A DNA stretch of 24,824 bases. It comes from JBCCEV01 sp039030125. GTDB lineage: Bacteria; Pseudomonadota; Gammaproteobacteria; Ga0077536. The DNA lies in contig JBCCEV010000050.1 in NCBI GenBank assembly GCA_039030125.1, forward strand, positions 1-24,824, given 5' to 3'. Below are positions 1 to 7,815 of the stretch, in pieces. The translations under genes and the position numbers were made by a program. Each line of letters starts with the position of its first letter. Positions within the stretch are counted from its first letter, which is position 1. The notes under the pieces were generated by a model. The model was not told where the DNA came from. It did not search any database and was given only the letters and a program-made list of their open reading frames with translations.

Positions 1-2
1 AA

Positions 3-575
3 AGTATTCTGCATGGCAATCCGGACATTCCCATTTATACCGGTGCGGTGAGTCCCAAAGGCGTGCAATGCGCGGCGGAGGTCGCCGACGGCTGCTTTAT
101 GGTTTGGATGAATCCCGAGCGATTCGACGTTTTTAGACCTGCGTTGCAGGCTGGGTTTGCCAAGGCCGGCAACGGCAAAACAATGGCGGGTTTTGACTTC
201 GCGCCTTTTGTGCGGATCGCGATGGGTGAGGACCTCGATCAATGTCGCATGAAGGTAAAGCACCACCTCGCCTTGTACGTCGGTGGCATGGGGGCCCGCG
301 CGAAGAATTTTTATAACGACTACACCAAGCGCCTCGGCTACGAGGATGCCGCTCTCACCGTGCAAAATCTTTATCTGAAAGGTCAAAAGCACGAAGCGGC
401 GGCGGCAATCCCAGATGAGTATGTGGATGAGGTGGCGCTTGTCGGTCCTCCCGCTCGGATTAAAGACCAACTGGAGCGCTGGCGCGAAGCAGGAAATCGC
501 GGTGAGGTGGGCACTATGGTGCTTAGCGCTCAGAGCGTGGAGGAACTTCGACTCGTCGCCGAAACGCTGCTATAA
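3..575 (+). CDS. LLM-class flavin-dependent oxidoreductase, C-terminal part (cut by window edge)
   Basis: This is the C-terminal part of a luciferase-like monooxygenase-fold protein, probably a flavin- or F420-dependent oxidoreductase. The reading frame is open to the window edge, and the residues before the first in-frame GTG at 48 (reading HGNPDIPIYTGAVSPKG) already match the family's usual pre-terminal segment (IPIYxGAxxPK...AGEVADG). The true start is therefore upstream of the window and GTG 48 is internal. The end resembles the family tail, where a VGPPARIKDQLERWREAG-like helix precedes a final short strand. Substrate and cofactor cannot be told from this fragment. It lies 57 bp upstream of an MBL-fold hydrolase on the same strand, so the two may be co-transcribed. 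I am confident of the superfamily and unsure of any finer function. Confidence 0.8.
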   Translation, partial: SILHGNPDIPIYTGAVSPKGVQCAAEVADGCFMVWMNPERFDVFRPALQAGFAKAGNGKTMAGFDFAPFVRIAMGEDLDQCRMKVKHHLALYVGGMGARAKNFYNDYTKRLGYEDAALTVQNLYLKGQKHEAAAAIPDEYVDEVALVGPPARIKDQLERWREAGNRGEVGTMVLSAQSVEELRLVAETLL

Positions 576-632
576 CAACGTGACTGACCCTAGTACTACC
601 CAACTAGCTATCCACGAAGAGGGGGAGAGACC

Positions 633-1526
633 ATGCAGTGGAAAATTGGCAATACCACGATCACCAAGATTGAGGAGATCACCTACCCGGAATTTTCCGA
701 TGTGATCCCAGCGGCCACACCCGACGTTGTAAAACAGGTGCAATGGCTGTTTCCGCATTTCGTCACCGATGAAGGCCTATTGAGCCTCAGTATCCACTCT
801 ATCGTGGTGGATACCCCGGGAGCGACCCTGGTTGTTGATACCTGCATCGGCAACCAGCGCGATCGCGATCCGTTTGAGGTGATGCACATGCTGAACACGT
901 CTTACATGGATGACATGAAGGCCGCCGGATATGAACCGGATGGCGTTGATTTTGTGTTGTGCACGCATCTGCATTTGGATCATGTGGGTTGGAACACCCA
1001 TCTCAAAGATGGCAAGTGGATTCCGACTTTTCCCAATGCGTCTTACATGATGGGCAAGCAAGACCTGGAATTCTGGCAGGCGGCGGGGGCGGATCTCGAT
1101 GCGATCGAGGACGAGGAAGCAAAAGCATTCTTGGATATCCAAAATCGGGTGTTCTCTGATTCTGTCCAACCCGTTCTCGATGCGGGTTTAGCGAAGCCCG
1201 TGGAGGGACCGGCTGAAATCTGTGAAGGCGTGAGCTTGGTGCCAACACCAGGACATACACCGGGGCACTGCTCGGTGCTGATCGAATCGGCAGGGGAGCA
1301 AGCTTTGATCACCGGTGATTTCATTCACCATCCGATTCAGTTCAACAACCCTGAGTTGGTGAGCCCTTTTGATGTTGATAACGACGCCGCGGTTGCGACT
1401 CGCAAACGAGTTTTCGGTGAGTATGCCGATACCCCAACCTTGATTATCGGCACCCACTTCGCGGGCCCGACCGCCGGTCGTTTAGTCCGTGATGGCGGGG
1501 AGCACTGTTACCGGCTCGACGTTTGA
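633..1526 (+). CDS. Metallo-beta-lactamase-fold hydrolase
   Basis: This 297-residue protein is a zinc-dependent hydrolase of the metallo-beta-lactamase superfamily. The metal-binding set is complete: THLHLDHVGW gives H112, H114, D116 and H117. GHTPGH gives H212, TGDF gives D229 and IGTHF gives H275. This spacing resembles the lactonase/methyl-parathion-hydrolase-like branch rather than true beta-lactamases, but the substrate cannot be assigned. No signal peptide is seen, so it is probably cytoplasmic. The ATG at 633 is preceded by a purine-rich ribosome-binding site (GAGGGGGAGAG) a few bases upstream, which supports this start. It follows the truncated LLM-class oxidoreductase on the same strand and is closed by a strong hairpin just downstream, so these two probably form the end of one transcript. 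Confidence 0.88.
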   Translation: MQWKIGNTTITKIEEITYPEFSDVIPAATPDVVKQVQWLFPHFVTDEGLLSLSIHSIVVDTPGATLVVDTCIGNQRDRDPFEVMHMLNTSYMDDMKAAGYEPDGVDFVLCTHLHLDHVGWNTHLKDGKWIPTFPNASYMMGKQDLEFWQAAGADLDAIEDEEAKAFLDIQNRVFSDSVQPVLDAGLAKPVEGPAEICEGVSLVPTPGHTPGHCSVLIESAGEQALITGDFIHHPIQFNNPELVSPFDVDNDAAVATRKRVFGEYADTPTLIIGTHFAGPTAGRLVRDGGEHCYRLDV

Positions 1527-1536
1527 ATTTCTGCTT

Positions 1537-1564
1537 GGCGTTGCCGCTACCCCGCGGCAACGCC
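1537..1564 (+). terminator. Hairpin, probable terminator after the MBL-fold gene
   Basis: A perfect 11-bp stem, GGCGTTGCCGC paired with GCGGCAACGCC, encloses the six-base loop TACCCC. It begins 11 bases after the stop codon of the MBL-fold gene. There is no clear T-run after it, only GGGTTGCT, so it may be a weak intrinsic terminator or an RNA 3'-end stabiliser. The stem is seen directly; the function is inferred. Confidence 0.55.
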
Positions 1565-1809
1565 GGGTTGCTGGCCTGTGCGTGATGCTTCTTGGCCGCT
1601 CTGTCGCGCGCAACGCTCAAAGCTGAGAAAATACGGAGTTAGCGTCGCCGCACTCATTTGCTTGACCTTGAGCAATGGTGTGGGAACACGGTTGGCCGAG
1701 TTCGATTAACTCGTAGACCGGCACTCGGAGCACTCATTGCGCTATTCGGTCAGAGTCGAGCCGGATGGACGGGCAAGGAGTGCTCTGGTGATTGACTCAA
1801 AAAGACGCG
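1565..1809. other. Non-coding leader before the acyltransferase pair
   Basis: No convincing gene is seen in this stretch of about 245 bases. It contains a 6-bp inverted repeat, CGAGTT-N5-AACTCG, at 1697-1713 that could be an operator. Near the 3' end there is an AAGGAG at 1775-1780 that could serve a TTG start at 1792. A TTGACC at 1662-1667 resembles a -35 box, but no good -10 box follows at the right distance. The promoter of the downstream pair is presumably here but I cannot place it. Confidence 0.35.
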
Positions 1810-3369
1810 ATGTTATTTAACTCGTATATTTTCCTGTTCTTGTTCCTGCCTGTCTGCGCGGGTGTTTTTTTTGCTCTCTCGGCAGCCGCTAAATCCCACC
1901 GCGCGCCGTTGTATTGGTTGGTTTTCTCTTCTTTGGTTTTCTACGGATATTGGAACCCTGTCTATCTGTATCTGATCGGTTTCTCGATCACGTCAAATTA
2001 CTTTTTCGCCGCTCTTATCGCGCGCTATCGACAGCACTATTTTTTGCTCGTCGCCGGCGTCACGTTCAATTTGGCGCTGATCGCTTATTTCAAATACGCG
2101 TATTTCATGGTTGATAACGTCAACCAGATCGCGTCCACCTCGTATTCCATCGACGCGATTGTACTGCCGCTTGCGATTTCATTTTTTACTTTCCAGCAGA
2201 TCGCATATTTGGTCGATGTCCACAAACGTCGGGCCGAGCGCTGTGATTTTGCGGAATATGTTTTGTTCGTTACGTTCTTTCCGCAGCTGATTGCGGGCCC
2301 GATCGTCCACCATCGCGAGATGATGCCGCAATTTCAGCGCCCCGCGACTTACCGTTTGGATTTTGACAATTTGAGTATCGGGTTAACGATTTTTTTTCTT
2401 GGTCTTTTCAAAAAGGTTGCGCTCGCCGATACGGTTGCGATTTACGCCGATAGTTTGTTTGGTCTCGCGGAATCCGGGACGCCGCTTTCGTTTTTTGAAG
2501 CGTGGGCGGCAGCTACGGCCTACAGCTTTGAAATTTATTTTGATTTTTCAGCGTACTCCGACATGGCTGTGGGGCTCGCGCGAATGCTGAATATAAAGCT
2601 GCCAATCAACTTTAATTCTCCTTATAAAGCCACAAATATTGTCGAATTCTGGCGTTGTTGGCATATGACGCTCTCCCGATTTTTGCGCGACTATCTCTAT
2701 GTGCCGTTGGGAGGCAACCGCAAGGGGAAGCTTCGACGCTATCTGAATTTGCTCTTGACGATGTTAATTGGTGGCTTGTGGCACGGCGCGGCGTGGAATT
2801 TCGTGCTTTGGGGTGGACTGCACGGCTGTTATCTCGTCTGCAATCACGTTTGGCGGCGCTGGTCGCCACTGCGGGAGCGAAAGGCCGGGATCCGGCGCTT
2901 CGTTTATCGGTGGGTTTGTCGTGCCGCTACTTTTGGGCTTGTAACCATTGCGTGGGTTTATTTCAGAGAGACAGATGTCTCAGTAGCGACCCGGATTGTT
3001 GAAACCATGCTGGGTTTTCACGGTATTTCACTGTCAGTGAGCTTGCAGCCTAACTTCGTCGCCTTGTTTGGTACCCATGCTACAGGCTACTTACAATTCA
3101 GCGGAATTTTCCCGAGCGCTGATTTGCATCCGTCCTTTGTGCTGTATTTGCTGGTATTGCTGATCGCCGTGTGGTTAATGCCCAATGTCTACGACTGGAT
3201 GGCCAGTGTAGATCCCGTGTTACTTCCAGATTCGAGTATTCGAAGTGGCACCTCCTCGAGCATTCAGTGGCGCCCGAGCGCGCTGGTTTTCATTGCGATA
3301 CTCCTGATTGCGTTTTATTCCTTGTCCGAGCTTGGTAATGAACGAGAGTTTCTCTATTTTCAATTTTAG
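1810..3369 (+). CDS. MBOAT-family membrane O-acyltransferase (AlgI-like)
   Basis: This is a polytopic inner-membrane protein of the membrane-bound O-acyltransferase family, AlgI/DltB-like, which moves acyl groups across the membrane for transfer to an extracytoplasmic polysaccharide or similar acceptor. The chosen ATG gives MLFNSYIFL, the usual N-terminus of this family, and a 519-residue protein of normal length. A TTG at 1792 with an AAGGAG 11 bases upstream would add six residues and cannot be excluded. Family landmarks are FWRCWHMTLSRFLRDYLYVP at about 280-299, then GGLWHGAAWN with the probable catalytic H325, and GGLHG with H338. Many hydrophobic segments alternate with short basic loops. 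The gene overlaps the following SGNH-like gene by 32 bp, indicating co-translation and a shared acylation job. Acceptor and acyl group are unknown. Confidence 0.92.
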   Translation: MLFNSYIFLFLFLPVCAGVFFALSAAAKSHRAPLYWLVFSSLVFYGYWNPVYLYLIGFSITSNYFFAALIARYRQHYFLLVAGVTFNLALIAYFKYAYFMVDNVNQIASTSYSIDAIVLPLAISFFTFQQIAYLVDVHKRRAERCDFAEYVLFVTFFPQLIAGPIVHHREMMPQFQRPATYRLDFDNLSIGLTIFFLGLFKKVALADTVAIYADSLFGLAESGTPLSFFEAWAAATAYSFEIYFDFSAYSDMAVGLARMLNIKLPINFNSPYKATNIVEFWRCWHMTLSRFLRDYLYVPLGGNRKGKLRRYLNLLLTMLIGGLWHGAAWNFVLWGGLHGCYLVCNHVWRRWSPLRERKAGIRRFVYRWVCRAATFGLVTIAWVYFRETDVSVATRIVETMLGFHGISLSVSLQPNFVALFGTHATGYLQFSGIFPSADLHPSFVLYLLVLLIAVWLMPNVYDWMASVDPVLLPDSSIRSGTSSSIQWRPSALVFIAILLIAFYSLSELGNEREFLYFQF

Positions 3370-4435
3370 CTCGAAAGCTTACGTGCTCGGACTTGTGGCG
3401 GGCATTTATGCCACAGCAATGATTTCCGCCATTGCTTTTTACTGGTTCCCAGAGCCGTTCTATTTTCGGCCCTGGGAATATTTCGACGAAATCGTTTTTC
3501 ACAATGCCGAGCACACTGGTGAGTGGCGGGGCAACAGCAAAGGAAATCTATCGCGTGGCTATTTGTTCCGCTACCAGCAGTCCTGGCGGACCGAAGTCTC
3601 TGTGAACGCCGATGGATTTCGCATGACACCGTGTTCCCTAGATGAATATCCAATCCTGGTGGTGGGCGCCTCTCATACCTTCGGTTCCGGCATTAGCGAC
3701 CACGAATCAATTGCATGGGTACTCAGTAATGAAACCGGAAGAGCGGTCTTCAACGGTGGGCGGCGCGCTTTCTACCTACCAAAATTACTCGCAAACCCCG
3801 CCTTGATTCAAACCAGGATTATTATTGAATTTGTCGCAGACGATCTAATTACGCCCACTATTTTTGCCGACCCACTGGAAGTGGAGCCTTATTCGCCGCT
3901 GCGGCAGCATGACCCCTCATGGTCACTACTGCGGGTCCCGTTTAAGCGTTACTTCATTCCCGCGAAGTTGTTCCGAATATTCAGAGTAGACACCCCATAC
4001 TTTTCTCCTGCAAGTTATGGTTACGATGGTGCTTACGCTCGCGGACACGGTGCCTACGTCGTCGCATTTAGCCCGGGAGATTCAGCAATCAGTTTGATGA
4101 ATATTGAGCGGCGCGCGCGAAAGATCGAGTCGCTCGGCTATCGATACGTGTTCGTTCCAATTCCTAATCGAAGCCGCTATTACAACAGCTATACCAACGC
4201 TTACTCGCAAAGTTATCACCCGCTTATTGTGGCTGGTCTTCAGCAGCGAGGCGTACATGCGATCAGCGTGTATGACGAGCTTGAGCGGCGCAAAAGAGAT
4301 GGGGTACACCTGCAAACCGATACCCATATTAGTGCGCTTGGCGCCAACCTGATCGCAGGTAAGGTTGCGAGCTATCTACTTGAATCCGGTTTGCTTACAG
4401 ATATTCCCAGGCACAGCTGCGCGCTGGGAGGTTGA
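3338..4435 (+). CDS. SGNH-hydrolase-like partner of the MBOAT acyltransferase
   Basis: This 365-residue protein probably finishes the acylation begun by the MBOAT gene it overlaps, as AlgX/AlgJ-type SGNH proteins do for alginate. It has one hydrophobic N-terminal segment at about residues 13-37, so it is likely a periplasmic domain anchored in the inner membrane. The motif VVGASHTFGSG places a candidate nucleophile at S112, in the position of the family GDS block but with Ala in place of Asp. Near the C-terminus TDTHISALGANLIAG supplies candidate D328 and H330. The ATG at 3338 was preferred over a TTG at 3308 because the latter only adds residues before the membrane segment. The family is recognised by motif order, not close similarity. 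The substrate is unknown. Confidence 0.68.
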   Translation: MNESFSIFNFSSKAYVLGLVAGIYATAMISAIAFYWFPEPFYFRPWEYFDEIVFHNAEHTGEWRGNSKGNLSRGYLFRYQQSWRTEVSVNADGFRMTPCSLDEYPILVVGASHTFGSGISDHESIAWVLSNETGRAVFNGGRRAFYLPKLLANPALIQTRIIIEFVADDLITPTIFADPLEVEPYSPLRQHDPSWSLLRVPFKRYFIPAKLFRIFRVDTPYFSPASYGYDGAYARGHGAYVVAFSPGDSAISLMNIERRARKIESLGYRYVFVPIPNRSRYYNSYTNAYSQSYHPLIVAGLQQRGVHAISVYDELERRKRDGVHLQTDTHISALGANLIAGKVASYLLESGLLTDIPRHSCALGG

Positions 4436-4448
4436 AACGGACTTCGTG

Positions 4449-5342
4449 CTAGAACCTGAGATAGAGGTTGGCGCTGTAGGCGAGACCTTGGTAGTAGATA
4501 TCGCGATCCGCGTCGACCCTGAGGAAGCGCATTGAGATGTCGAGCGAAGCACGCTCCGCTAGAGCGAAATCAATACCGCCACCGACTCGGTGTGTGAGCG
4601 CATCGACCCGATAGGCACATCGGCGGTTCATGCAACCGGGTCCAAGTCCGGTCGTGAACGCGTCATCCGGGGCGACGGCTTCCGCCTCGCGAATGATAGC
4701 CGCGGTCGGCGTTGCGTTTGAAACCACCTCGCCAATGTGAAAATCATAATTCGCAAACAGCGTAATCCGGTTGGTGAGTTGGTAGTCAACGCTGGTTTCA
4801 AACGCATGATCATCGGTTTCGAAAACCGCGCGCTCGTCGGCTGTTCGTTGCGTAAAAGCGTACCCCGCACGACCCAAAATGCGATCGGTGACCCGCAGGC
4901 CTATGCCTGCGCCGGTTTCAAACAGAGTGCCGCTGCGGATTGCGCTGTCATCAAAATCGAGCGAGGAAAGTTTCGCAAAAGCGCTGAACCAAGGTGCGCG
5001 AAAAGTCCTAACCGGTTGAAACGTAAGGTCAACGCCCGCGCCGAAACGATAATTATTCAGATCGTCAAAGTCGGCGAAGTTCTCGTATTCGGCATCGAGC
5101 GATGCGGAGAGGTTTACCGTGTTGCCGATTGACTTGCGATAACCGGCCCTTGCGCGAGCGTTGGTGACGAAGTCTTCTTTGATATCGGAATCCGCTTGCG
5201 AGCGGCTGACATTATCGTCGTAGCGCGCGCTGAGATAACCATTGGCAAACCAGCCCGAGCGGTAATAACCACCGGCACCTTCGGCCAGGGATGCAAATAG
5301 ACACACCGCCAGCAGCACCGGCGGAGTTAGTTTCCAACTCAT
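4449..5342 (-). CDS. Outer-membrane beta-barrel protein
   Basis: This 297-residue exported protein is predicted to form an outer-membrane beta-barrel. It starts with a signal peptide (basic MSWK, then a hydrophobic run ending near ASLAEGA) and proceeds through alternating polar and apolar strands rich in Tyr, Arg, Asp and Gly. It ends in NLYLRF, with the terminal Phe typical of proteins inserted by the BAM complex. It resembles the putative beta-barrel porin 2 type (OMP_b-brl-like) by pattern only. The pair of cysteines in GPGCMNRRCAYR could form a disulphide in an extracellular loop. It converges with the SGNH-like gene, leaving only 13 bp between stops, and is divergent from the RegB-like kinase across a 183-bp AT-rich region. 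Cargo or role is unknown. Confidence 0.72.
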   Translation of the reverse strand: MSWKLTPPVLLAVCLFASLAEGAGGYYRSGWFANGYLSARYDDNVSRSQADSDIKEDFVTNARARAGYRKSIGNTVNLSASLDAEYENFADFDDLNNYRFGAGVDLTFQPVRTFRAPWFSAFAKLSSLDFDDSAIRSGTLFETGAGIGLRVTDRILGRAGYAFTQRTADERAVFETDDHAFETSVDYQLTNRITLFANYDFHIGEVVSNATPTAAIIREAEAVAPDDAFTTGLGPGCMNRRCAYRVDALTHRVGGGIDFALAERASLDISMRFLRVDADRDIYYQGLAYSANLYLRF

Positions 5343-5525
5343 TTTCAGACAGATTTAACTTTAAAATAATACTGTATACCATTAATTAATATAGCTATTT
5401 TTTATCACAGACGCGAGTCGCTGTGGTTTCCGTTCGGTAAGTTAGCTCGGATATCTCATAAATCGCTTTAATATCAACAAGCTAAGTCTGATTACAATGA
5501 CAACGCATCAAGACTAACCTCGGCT
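5343..5525. promoter_or_regulatory. AT-rich divergent promoter region between OMP gene and regB-like gene
   Basis: This 183-bp intergenic region must drive the outer-membrane protein leftward and the kinase rightward. Its left half is markedly AT-rich. It holds the dyad CACAG-N10-CTGTG at 5406-5425, with GCGAGTCGC inside at 5413-5421, which could bind a regulator such as the RegA-like protein encoded next door. TACAAT at 5493-5498 is a good -10 candidate for the kinase transcript, but I see no matching -35 box, so activation by a regulator is possible. No clear Shine-Dalgarno precedes the kinase ATG. Confidence 0.4.
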
Positions 5526-6761
5526 ATGGATTTCACCCTCAAGTATTTATTGCTTATTCGGCTTTTCGTCATCGGCGGACAAGTGCTTGGATTGTTGGTG
5601 ATGGACATAGGATTCGACGCACCGGTGCTGTGGCTGCCGGTTAATCTGATCCTGGCCGCCATGGCGGCTTTCACGCTCTACAGTTGGCGTCGAACGGGAG
5701 AACCCAGCGCGAAAATCTATTTGGTCCAATCCCTGGCTGATATTTTTGCATTGTCGGCGCTGATCTTTTTCAGCGGTGGTCCGTTTAATCCTTTTACGGC
5801 GCTATTTTTGATCCCTATCGTTTTCGCAGCCGCCGCGATGTCGGTTTACTACCTGTCCATTGTCACGCTGCTCGCGCTCGGGGCTTATACATTTTTGATG
5901 TTCTTTCGCTTACCAAGCGAGCACGTTCATGGCGGTGGTGCGGCCTTCGAGTTGCACATTTGGGGTATGTGGTACGGGTTCGTTGTGAGCGCCTTATGCG
6001 TTGCGTTGTTTGTCGCGCGTATGGCGAGACGCTTGCGGAGCCGCGATCAAACGCTGGCCGAGATCCGGGAGCAATCGCTAAGAGATGACAAAATCATGAC
6101 CTTGGGGGCACTGGCGGCGGGAACCGCGCACGAATTGGGTACACCTTTATCGACGGTCTCAATTTTGGCTGCGGAAATCGAGGCACAGTCTTCTAATCGT
6201 GAGGACATCAGTGACAATGTTCTAGCGCTGCGAAACGAAGTACAGCGCTGCAAGGAAATATTGGCGCGCTTGGCGGTGCGCGGCGACGAAGCCCAGCGTG
6301 ACCAGGACCCGGCGGTTGATGTCGACCGTTATTTTCAGTTGATCGTGGACGAATGGCGCAATTTGCATCCTGAAATCGCGATTGAATACACGACCACACG
6401 AAGTTCCACGCCCCCGGTGATTGCCGAGGATCGGGTGGTCACGCAAGCCATCCAAAACGTCCTCAATAATGCCGCTAATGCCGCACGTAACAAGATAAAT
6501 GTCGCCACGTTTTGGGATGAGGAACAATTCGGGATCGAAATTCGTGATGACGGACCGGGGATCCCCAAAGCCACATTGGAACAATTGGGCAAGCGCCCGC
6601 TGGATGACCCATCCAACGATGGCCTGGGGCTTGGCGTTTTTCTTGCAAACACAATCATTACGCGGCTTGGGGGTTCGTTGTCGTTTAACTCGCAGCCCGG
6701 GCAAGGTGTGCTTGCGCGGATCGCGATCCCAGTCGCGGCGATGATCGGTTCTTCATCATGA
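5526..6761 (+). CDS. regB: RegB/PrrB/RoxS-type redox sensor histidine kinase
   Basis: This is a 411-residue membrane histidine kinase of the RegB/PrrB/ActS/RoxS group, which senses the redox state of the quinone pool and phosphorylates RegA. About six hydrophobic segments occupy residues 5-165. The ubiquinone-binding heptapeptide GGXXNPF is present as GGPFNPF at 84-90. The H-box GTAHELGTPLST carries the phosphorylated H202. C242 in EVQRCKEIL lies exactly 40 residues later, the same spacing as His225 and the redox-active Cys265 of Rhodobacter RegB. ATP-binding motifs follow: NVLNNAANAA (N-box), DDGPGI (G1) and GLGLGVFLA (G2). The ATG overlaps no upstream gene. The stop overlaps the next start as ATGA, so kinase and regulator are translationally coupled. 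Confidence in the subfamily is high because three independent signatures agree. Confidence 0.93.
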   Translation: MDFTLKYLLLIRLFVIGGQVLGLLVMDIGFDAPVLWLPVNLILAAMAAFTLYSWRRTGEPSAKIYLVQSLADIFALSALIFFSGGPFNPFTALFLIPIVFAAAAMSVYYLSIVTLLALGAYTFLMFFRLPSEHVHGGGAAFELHIWGMWYGFVVSALCVALFVARMARRLRSRDQTLAEIREQSLRDDKIMTLGALAAGTAHELGTPLSTVSILAAEIEAQSSNREDISDNVLALRNEVQRCKEILARLAVRGDEAQRDQDPAVDVDRYFQLIVDEWRNLHPEIAIEYTTTRSSTPPVIAEDRVVTQAIQNVLNNAANAARNKINVATFWDEEQFGIEIRDDGPGIPKATLEQLGKRPLDDPSNDGLGLGVFLANTIITRLGGSLSFNSQPGQGVLARIAIPVAAMIGSSS

Positions 6762-7294
6762 GTCCGGGTAGCTGTTTGATTGTTGATGATGACCAGGCGT
6801 TCTTAAACGCGCTTGCCGCCGCGCTAGCGCGGCGCGGTTATCGCTGCCATCGGGCGCAGAACATCGCGCAGTCACTGATGGTTGCCGAATCTGAAGCGCC
6901 GGAATATGCCGTGGTCGATCTGCGCCTGGCAGACGAGTCCGGCTTGTCGCTCATCGAACCCCTTAAGCGCTTGAACCCTGCGATCCGCATTGTCGTGCTT
7001 TCCGGCTTTGCAAGCATTGCAACGGCGGTAGAAGCGATCAAATTGGGCGCCACCCATTACCTGACAAAACCAACTGATGCCGACGAAATAGAAGCGGCGT
7101 TCGCGGCCGAAGAGGGAGATAGCGACGCCGCCATTCGTACTGAACCGATAGCGCTCGATCGTGTGGAATGGGAGCATATTCAACAAACCTTGATGGAATG
7201 CGACGGCAACGTTAGCGAAGCGGCGAAACGCCTGGGCCTGCATCGACGGACATTGCAGCGAAAACTCCAAAAAAGACCCGCTGGGCTAGACTAA
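6758..7294 (+). CDS. regA: RegA/PrrA/RoxR-type response regulator
   Basis: This 178-residue response regulator is the cognate partner of the adjacent RegB-like kinase. The receiver domain covers about residues 5-118, with the acidic pocket D10-D12 (IVDDDQ), the phosphorylation site D54 in VVDLRLAD, and K104 in YLTKPTD. After a short linker a Fis-type helix-turn-helix occupies about 140-175, including NVSEAAKRLGLHRRTLQRKL, which closely resembles the conserved RegA DNA-binding end. The length matches the usual roughly 180 residues. Its ATG overlaps the kinase stop by four bases. In known bacteria this pair controls respiration, carbon fixation, nitrogen metabolism and other redox-dependent operons. 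Which genes it controls here is not visible, though the dyad upstream of the kinase gene is a candidate site. Confidence 0.93.
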   Translation: MSPGSCLIVDDDQAFLNALAAALARRGYRCHRAQNIAQSLMVAESEAPEYAVVDLRLADESGLSLIEPLKRLNPAIRIVVLSGFASIATAVEAIKLGATHYLTKPTDADEIEAAFAAEEGDSDAAIRTEPIALDRVEWEHIQQTLMECDGNVSEAAKRLGLHRRTLQRKLQKRPAGLD

Positions 7295-7361
7295 TACGAT
7301 GGCTGATTGCCCGATATCGAACTCGATGGCCAAACGCGCCTAATGCGCAAGGAGAAATACA

Positions 7362-7727
7362 ATGCCCGCGAAAACCCCCGAACAATGCAACTCACTGTTG
7401 CTCGATGCGCTGACCCAAGGTGACCTAGACGCCGCCATGGCGCTCTACGAGCCGGATGCTTCCTTTGTGACCGAACAGGGCGTGGTGACTGGCGACGCCA
7501 TCCGTGCGGTCCTCGAAGGCTTCGCAGGCATCAAACCCAGCTTTGATTACACCCCTAAGCCCAGTGTGGTTAACGGCAACATCGCGCTCACCGGCAATAA
7601 CTGGACCGTGACCGGCACGGATCCTGATGGTAATGCGGTCGAAATGAGCGGGAGTTCGGCAGAGGTCTTGCGCCAAGGTGCGGATGGAAACTGGCGGTTC
7701 TTGATCGATAACCCGAACGCGCCCTGA
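7362..7727 (+). CDS. SnoaL/DUF4440-like (NTF2-fold) small protein
   Basis: This 121-residue protein looks like a cone-shaped NTF2-fold protein of the SnoaL/DUF4440 group. An N-terminal helix, ALTQGDLDAAMALYEPDASF, leads into the typical strand and helix (GxxAIRxxLxGF) and then paired strands ending in DGNWRFLIDNP. Such proteins may be enzymes (isomerases, cyclases) or ligand binders, and the fold does not tell which. The start is well supported by AAGGAG at 7349-7354, seven bases before the ATG. There is no signal peptide. It follows the RegA-like gene after 67 bp on the same strand and could be transcribed with it, although the good RBS and gap also fit an independent unit. Confidence 0.75.
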   Translation: MPAKTPEQCNSLLLDALTQGDLDAAMALYEPDASFVTEQGVVTGDAIRAVLEGFAGIKPSFDYTPKPSVVNGNIALTGNNWTVTGTDPDGNAVEMSGSSAEVLRQGADGNWRFLIDNPNAP

Positions 7728-7788
7728 GCAATCTCCTTTCAGAACAGGAAACCAGCGCAACCCATGATGTTTCCACCGGCAACGCCCG

Positions 7789-7815
7789 AGCTGAGATCGA
7801 TGATCAGCTAGATTT
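7789..7815 (+). terminator. Possible hairpin between convergent genes
   Basis: AGCTGA and TCAGCT form a 6-bp inverted repeat with a nine-base loop at 7789-7809. It is followed on the plus strand by AGATTTTG, giving a short T-run. It overlaps the stop codon of the minus-strand exported-protein gene. It could end transcription of the SnoaL-like gene, but the stem is short, so support is weak. Confidence 0.28.

Noticed and set aside
48..575. GTG at 48 as the start of the first gene
   Set aside because: The frame is open to the left edge and the upstream residues already match the LLM-class family, so this is an internal codon of a truncated gene.
3308..3337. TTG start at 3308 for the SGNH-like protein
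   Set aside because: It adds ten residues without a ribosome-binding site ahead of it; the ATG at 3338 places the membrane segment normally.
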